From Heterobasidion occidentale (lineage: Eukaryota > Basidiomycota > Agaricomycetes > Russulales > Bondarzewiaceae): a stretch of 64,000 nucleotides of DNA. A program made the translations under genes and the position numbers. Below the pieces are notes generated by a model, which saw only the letters and a list, made by a program, of their open reading frames with translations, did not search any database and was not told the DNA's origin. The DNA is taken from contig JBCAQO010000006.1 of assembly GCA_039111635.1 (NCBI GenBank), positions 310,001 to 374,000 on the forward strand, written 5' to 3'. This document shows positions 58,207 through 64,000 of the stretch, one piece after another (position 1 is the first letter of the stretch; every line of letters starts with the position of its first letter).

Positions 58207-61200
58207 GCTGGGCACGGTGCGTGTGGTGCGCCCAAGAGGGGAACGCGGGGGGTGGGGGAGATGAAAGTCGATAGGGGTGACTTGGAGCGCGCGCGCACGC
58301 TAGCGGTGGAGCGTTGTGCGTGCTGCGGTGCGCTGTGGATAATTGGTGTGCAAGGCGGGATGGGGGAGGAGACGGGGGGGACGGTTGTGGTGGAGGAGAA
58401 GGGAGGAGAGATGGGGCGCGAACTCGGGGCTAGAGGAGGAGTGGATGCATCTAAGCGAGTGGCGCTCGTTGCGCGGAGCGGTAATCGAACAAGTCGGCGT
58501 TCGCCCCGCCATCTCCTCGCTCCCCGCGTCCCCTTCCCCCAATCACATTGCTTCCGCACGCTCTCTCCGGGGTCCCTCTCCCCTTCCATTTTCGCTCCAT
58601 TTCGCGGAGGGCGCTGTCCCGGGTCGCACCTCCGTTCCAATCTCGCCTTCGGTCACGCCCTGCTGCTCCCTGTCACGACGTTCAACGTCCTTCCCAGCAA
58701 TTGCGCGGACGTGGCGGCGCGCAGACATTTGGCCAACTACAAGAAACGTCTCTGCTAGCCCCAAGAGGCCGCTCCCCCCGACTTCCCTTCTCTCTCCCTC
58801 ATCGCATCGCGTCCAGCGTTCTCAGAACGCGAACGCGAACTCATCCCCACACTGCCCCCAACTCGCCGGAATCGCCCGCGCCGTACTGGCTTCCGACTCG
58901 GCACAGATCGGCATTGGGCTGCTGGGCAACGCATCCACGGCGCTCCCACGGACGCTCATCCAGAAGGTTCAGCCAGTCCGTCAGCCAGCCAGCCAGCCAG
59001 CCGTGTGCGCCGTGCTCCGTTAACTCGGGCCAACACGCTCGAATCAGCCGCGCGCGCTCGCGCTCTCACGATCACAAGCAGCATCACTGCCATCATCATC
59101 CGGCGCATCTGGCAGTTCCGCGCGCGTCGATGGCCCACGGCCGTGCCCCAGCCACGATATCTTTTTTCCTCGCGATGCCATCCCAAGCGCGCGCGCCTGT
59201 TCATCCGGAGGTCGCTGCCCCCGGGGGTCCCCCATCTGATCGCCCTCGGGCCTCTCCGACCACCTCCCGTCTATTTTCGTGCACGTCCGCCCTTCCAGCG
59301 CGCTAACGACTGCTAAGAATGGCCATTCGTCCAGCGCGAGCATATGCACCGTCCGCCTCGTGTTCGCTGATGATAACAACGAGCGCCCAGCCGCGCCCGA
59401 CGACCGATACCGTCTGCGCTCTCGTGGTAGGTTCATATCTTATCTCGTCGTGCCGTATATGCCAGGTGCCGTACCGTGCACGCTGCGGTGCCGCTTCAAT
59501 CTTCTGCTTCGCGTCGCCGGCATCGCTTTCCCTCTGCCCTGCTCTGCCCCACTCGGCCTCTCCTGAATCGAGATCCTACACAGGCTCGCCGCCCGCGCGG
59601 AGGGCCCCGTCCGCTGACTTGCTAGCTCGCCGGGATCCGGATTAGGAACAAAGATGCGGGTGCACAGCCTGCGCTGGACTGGGCTGCCGCGACGGACGGC
59701 ATCGAGGGCGGCGGGGGCAGCGGCGGCCGTCGAGAGGCGTGCGCTGGGAGGCTGGGAGGCTGGTCAGCGGGCCCCGAGGCGTCCTAGGGCGTCCTCGACG
59801 GGGCTGCGTGCTTTCGGAGAGCGCGTTGGTTGGCACACCGTCACACCGCGAGCCGGCATCTTGGCACTGTGTTGTGTTGTGTCGTGTCCTGTCGTGTCCT
59901 GTCGTGTCGCTGCGTGCGCATACACGCACACACGAGAGCAGGCAAATAATTCGGAACTCTCTCTACCCGTCGGTGGGTCTGCGGCCTTGCACGCCTTCCG
60001 ATAATTCCGACCCGGTTCATGTGCGCCGCGGCCTTCTAGGGGCCGTCTGCAGCTCATGCGTGCCTGCTGCACTGCCGCGCCACACATTGCCCCGCGTGCG
60101 CCACTAGAATCGTGCCCTCGGACTCCAAGCCTCGGTTCAGCATCTTCTGTCCGCTGTGTCCAGCCCACGTCTTCGCTCCGCGCTGCGGGTCTCTGAGCAT
60201 GGCAACGAGTTGGCAACGGCGCCGCAGAATCGAATCGCAGACTCGAGGACCTTCCGAGATCTCGAAGCCGTGGCTTGACAACGCTAAGCAACAGACGCGC
60301 CATTATGGGAAATGACCAGTATGCTGTGCTGTGCGCGACGACTGTGCGCCTGGCGTGGTTCAGGATCGGTTGCTGGGATGTTCTTATAAGTATGTACATG
60401 GCCACCTTTGGCTTTCGGGGCAACCCTGCAAGTCTCCGCAGTCGAGTATATTGCCTGCTGCCATGTGCTACTGGCGAGTCAGCTCAGTTGCTTGCATCGC
60501 GGTCTGGTATATGCGCGTCTAGTGTTGCTGAGTCTCCCCCCGGACGTCTATTCGGAGACGCCACATTGCCTTGTGTGGTATCGAATGCTTCTCTGGTCGT
60601 GGCAACCCTCGGCACTCTCGCCGCTCGACATCAATCTGATCATCAGTGCGTCGTCGTCTGGGGCTCCCATAAATCAGCCCCGTCATCGACCTTCGTTCGA
60701 TCGTCCATCTCTGATACTATTGGGGCCTATTAGCATCTGCGTCGAACCTCGCGTCGCGGGCTAATTCTGCCTCGCGTCTGTACGCGCTGCTGATCGTTGA
60801 TTCGACATCGTGTTATTGTTATTGCTGCTATTGTCGTCGGCGAGTGGGTGATGGATCAGCGCGATGATCGAGGGTCGCCTGCTGTGTAGCTTCGTTTTTG
60901 CCACGTCCGACGCTGATAGCATGCGATGGTCTCCCTCGAATCGTGATCTCCATTCGCGCGATGAGCAAGTTTAGAGCTGCGCGCCTGGGCACGCACGGTG
61001 ACGCTCCTTGTAAGGACATGTTTTACGCTAACGTAGGCCGACGTTCTGTCAATTATGCTCCCGTCACGACGACGGCGCCACCACCAACTAGCCACCGCTA
61101 GCCACCGCTAGCCCCCTGGTCTACTGATTCGGTGCCAACGGTCGACGTGCATAAACGTGCCGCTCTCGTGGCGTGATGCAATCTTCATGCCAGGGATCTC

Positions 61201-61394
61201 GGCGTCCCTGCTAGTAGGCAGTGCAGCGCGGTGCAATGCGACCCGCGATAGTGCGTGCGTGCGTGCGTCCCTGGCTTGCATGCGCCCTGACTTGAATGGA
61301 GTTGAATCAAAGCCCATGCAAGCTCGGACATCTGGACACGTCGTGATCCATGATTCGTGATCCGTGATCCATGATCCCATGAGGCCTGATCTGA

Positions 61395-61432
61395 TTCTTG
61401 ATCCCTGATCCTGATCCTGATCCTGATCCTGA
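61395..61432 (+). repeat. CTGATC hexamer array
   Basis: Tandem TGATCC/CTGATC units, preceded by degenerate GTGATCCATGATC units from about 61340. Confidence 0.75.
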
Positions 61433-62054
61433 TCGCGAGCTCCGCGAATAGACTGCACGAGGCTCGCGTCGATGCGCTCGACGCTTCGGGCTCGAGCGTA
61501 CGCACTGTGGCGCACGCGCTCGAGCTAGTGGGTGGTGCTATGGTGCGGTTTGTGTGCTGGCGGACGCATGTGTGCAGGTGTTCGTCGGATGGCTAGCAGC
61601 TTGGTCGGTGTCCAGGTTACCCGCGCGCCATCTCGGTGTGGGCCAGCGCTGATACCGCGCTATTCCTACATGGGCAAGCTGGCTTGATGCGAGGCGCCGA
61701 GGATATGCTTCAGAGTCGGCAGGGATGCGCGGCTATAGAGGATGAGTACTTGAGGAGTCGAAAGGGGTGAGGGTCCCTCCGTCTTTCACGTCGGAATTTA
61801 CGCCCCCATCATGCGGCGCACACCGGTGGACAACGTGCCACGACATGTCAGTGCGAGCAAGCACAAGCGGGGCCACTGTTTGTCTCAAACCTGTCTTCTA
61901 TGGTGTGCTACGCCTTGACAATGTCAGTGCGCCCGGTCCGCCATATAGGGAAGCAACCAGTACTAGACAGCACCTACTGTGCTTGCGAAAAGTTGGATTC
62001 GCCGAATGCTTGTACGGAGGCCCCGGGAAGCTCCACTGGATGTTTCCCCGGAAG

Positions 62055-62217
62055 TTACTATTTCTAGGGCGAAAATGTGGTATAATCTTCCCCGCTTTTA
62101 CTATTTTTGAGACCCGATTCTGCGAAAATGAGCCAAACCTTATCGGTTTTTACTATTTTTCAGGCCCCATCGGAGACTTCCAGCCCCGCACGTGGGAGTT
62201 TTGAACTATTTTTGACC
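62055..62217 (+). repeat. Dispersed ACTATTTTT repeats
   Basis: TTACTATTTCTAG (near 62055), TTTTACTATTTTTGAG (62096..), TTTTTACTATTTTTCAG (62146..) and GAACTATTTTTGACC (62203..) recur at roughly 40-55 bp intervals in one orientation. Confidence 0.55.
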
Positions 62218-62561
62218 TTCGGAGAGCTCCGAGAGCCTCCGAGCGCTTCCGAGGGTTGTCTGCCTTCTTCCGCACCATTATACATGTCACTCAGTGTCAC
62301 TGTTTTCTGCCAGCGTCTGTTTCCGCTTCTCTCTCGTCATGTCCCTCGGTGCTGCGGAGCTTGCTAATCTTGTGCCAGACAAGCATTCGTGACAGATCCA
62401 GAACATACATTTCAATGAACTTGATCTTGCACCTCTAGTCAACCATAGCGAGAACTGTCTTAAGATCCCCAGCATTGCTATCAACATTTTCGGGGAATCG
62501 ATGCAGCAGGCACAAGACCCTGTTGACTCTTTAATCTTCTCTTCTTGGCTCGGCCCTCTCG

Positions 62562-63106
62562 TGTTATGACTAAACCTGCTGGGACCCTGCGGGGTCAGTC
62601 TATCCAACGGTCCAAGCATCACATGCTAGGCAGCTCCACTCCAGAGCATACATCAAGGTATTTGGCATGTCCTTAGGAGCCGACTGGTCCGATGGTTCTT
62701 CAAGACATCGGAAGAGGATATATAACAGGGTCATAGAAAGAGCGGCTTAGTGGAATAGGCATTCACATGCCATGGGCTTAGGGCATGTGGGCAAGCACCT
62801 CGTTGCACCTGGATAGATTGGTGCAACTGGAAAAGTACAAGAGTAGGCACTGACTGAGAGAGATGGTGACCCACGCTCTTCTAGGATGGGAACCCGGAGA
62901 AGCATACAGACTCTTACCCTATGCCCTATACAGTATATAAGGCCCATAGAATAGGCTGAGGAACTTCAGTCTATTCTCTTCGTTCATCCACAGTCTTCAC
63001 ACTGTGGACTTTGTTCGTTCGTATCTCCCTATACAGACACTTCGTTTGCTACTGTCTCCCTACAGTAGGAACACTGCAACTGCTTCTGTATTAATCTTCT
63101 AATACA
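62562..63106 (+). mobile_element. Putative LTR (solo or truncated retroelement)
   Basis: About 545 bp beginning TGTTATGACTAAACC and ending CTAATACA, with an internal CAGTATATAAGGCCC promoter near 62930 and a CAGTCTATTCTC start-like sequence 35-40 bp later, as in LTRs. Matching 5 bp target duplications are not seen at the ends, so the borders are uncertain. No pol sequence adjoins it. Confidence 0.4.
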
Positions 63107-63111
63107 GTCGA

Positions 63112-63432
63112 TGTCAAGAACGACTGTGAATGACGAGATGACCTAAACCACAAATATGGAGATGATGGAATAGGAGGTTGTTTGTGTGGACTTGATCAAA
63201 CCGATGTTTGTAACCAAGAAGACTGATGAACAGTAGTTCTGTGATTAGACAAAGGTGGATAGCCTAAGGCTTCCACTACTGCGCACGGATCTATAAATAC
63301 ATGAACGTAGATGCACGGACCAAGTAACAATGGAGCGGGAACGCGAGGTATAGACTTGAGAAGGGTCCAACGTGTCCCTATATGGAAGGTGGGAAAGTAC
63401 GAGTACGTAAGAAAGTAAACGAGTTTGTAACA
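63112..63432 (-). mobile_element. 3' LTR of a minus-strand Ty3/Gypsy-type element (partial element)
   Basis: On the minus strand a polypurine tract AGAGGGGGGGGG (about 63436..63447) is followed by TAA and then TGTTACAAACTCG, the usual join between the internal region and the 3' LTR. The LTR would end CTTGACA at 63112, giving 321 bp with TG...CA borders and TGT-A-C/TGACA near-inverted ends. A GTATTTATAGATCC promoter-like sequence lies inside near 63290. The internal part enters from the right edge. Confidence 0.5.
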
Positions 63433-64000
63433 TTACCCCCCCCTCTAGGCCGTCAGCGCCGGAGACGGTGAGTATGGTAGGTCGTATTTAGTCCGAGAAA
63501 AACATAAGCAATGGATGTTAAGAGGCGTGAAATCGAACCGTATCATCAAAGCGGACACTCATTCGCATTGCCCCCTGCCGCGCCCTGACACGATAGCCCT
63601 TGAGTACGGTTGTCAGGGTATACCACCTGGTTAGAAGCACGCGGGTCCTGCGTCATCGAGCCGAGTCCCTCTTCTCATCGTGCCGGTGGTCACCGGTTCG
63701 GCGGAGTCAAACCGCCGTAGACCTTGGTAGTTTTACATCGTGCCGGATGAAGTCCCTCAGTCGGAGTCAGCCTCCTCTTCTCCTTCCTCGATCCATCCTA
63801 TCCTTCTTGGTTCGATCCGTCTCCATCCTAATTCTTCGGGTAAGGTAAACGTGTATGGGTGGAAACGCTGGTGGTGTGGGGACGGGAATGCTCCGGGCAT
63901 CGGGCGGTATGGTGATCCGTTCGAGGCGGATGACGAGGCTCGGGAGATCACGGCTGTGGTCGGCATGTGATATTCGGTTGGGTCGAATAATTCGTCATCA
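63433..64000 (-). mobile_element. 3' internal part of the Gypsy-type element
   Basis: Between the polypurine tract and the window end the minus strand has a 69-codon frame (63966..63757) with SPHHQRFHPYTFTLPEELGW and an acidic tail, which may be the C-terminus of an element protein. No reverse transcriptase or integrase motif lies in the window, so the family call rests on the LTR and polypurine tract. Confidence 0.4.

Larger units (their letters stand above)
58207..62561. other. Gene-poor 4.4 kb region
   Basis: Pyrimidine-rich sequence just upstream of the ankyrin gene (58500..58900) is probably its promoter. Open frames up to 269 codons exist on both strands but lack domains, overlap each other and show no intron pattern. 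TG-rich runs at 59866..59920, a CTGATC array at 61395..61432 and ACTATTTTT repeats at 62055..62217 are noted. No gene or structural RNA recognised. Confidence 0.5.

Noticed and set aside
57952..58758. Plus-strand open frame of 268 codons across the ankyrin gene start
   Set aside because: It overlaps the first ankyrin exons on the other strand and is made of Gly/Arg/Glu low-complexity sequence.
60275..60733. Plus-strand open frame of 152 codons in the gene-poor region
   Set aside because: No domain, two overlapping alternatives in other frames, no splice signals that extend it.
1..64000. tRNA, rRNA and CRISPR arrays
   Set aside because: No tRNA A/B-box pair, rRNA segment or regularly spaced direct repeat with spacers was recognised by reading; a dedicated scan was not possible.

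Overview
The window is nuclear DNA of a filamentous basidiomycete, most likely an agaricomycete of the polypore type. The reasons are GC-rich housekeeping genes broken by many 45-70 bp GT-AG introns, families typical of that group (DUF6533 seven-helix proteins, BTB/POZ proteins, leucine-rich F-box proteins, ordA-like P450s, GH79 glucuronidases), TATA boxes 45-150 bp upstream of several ATGs, and LTR retroelements at the right edge. No species can be named from the sequence alone.

Layout. 1-3 kb: 5' end of a FAD-dependent aromatic monooxygenase (minus), a promoter region with eight GTTATTAAC-type repeats, a BTB/POZ gene, and a broken O-methyltransferase copy. 4.2-16.5 kb: a GC-rich, compact core block with a secreted GH79 enzyme, a composite C2H2 plus Zn2Cys6 transcription factor, a type II membrane glycosyltransferase-like protein, the mitochondrial 2-oxoglutarate dehydrogenase E1 (KGD1), and a RING-finger E3 ligase. 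16.8-27 kb: an accessory block with a UbiA-type prenyltransferase, a DUF6533 membrane protein, an O-methyltransferase and a type-B carboxylesterase. 27.4-50 kb: a GNAT acetyltransferase, two tandem MFS drug-type transporters, four paralogous F-box genes around them, and a damaged P-loop NTPase gene. 50.2-52.4 kb: a cytochrome P450. 53.7-58.2 kb: a large ankyrin-repeat protein. 58.2-64 kb: gene-poor sequence ending in two LTR-like segments, the last with a polypurine tract that marks a minus-strand Ty3/Gypsy element running off the window.

How the genes may work together. Prenyltransferase, O-methyltransferase, esterase, P450, FAD monooxygenase and two exporters are the tailoring and export set expected for a prenylated aromatic or meroterpenoid metabolite. 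No polyketide synthase, NRPS or terpene synthase backbone is seen, so an aromatic scaffold would have to come from elsewhere. This is inference from family content and proximity.

Sequence quality matters here. At least a dozen genes or exons change frame by one base, usually in or beside a short homopolymer, including in the essential KGD1 gene. Most of these are better read as assembly indels than as real pseudogenes. Four introns have GC-AG borders that were needed to keep conserved protein motifs in frame.
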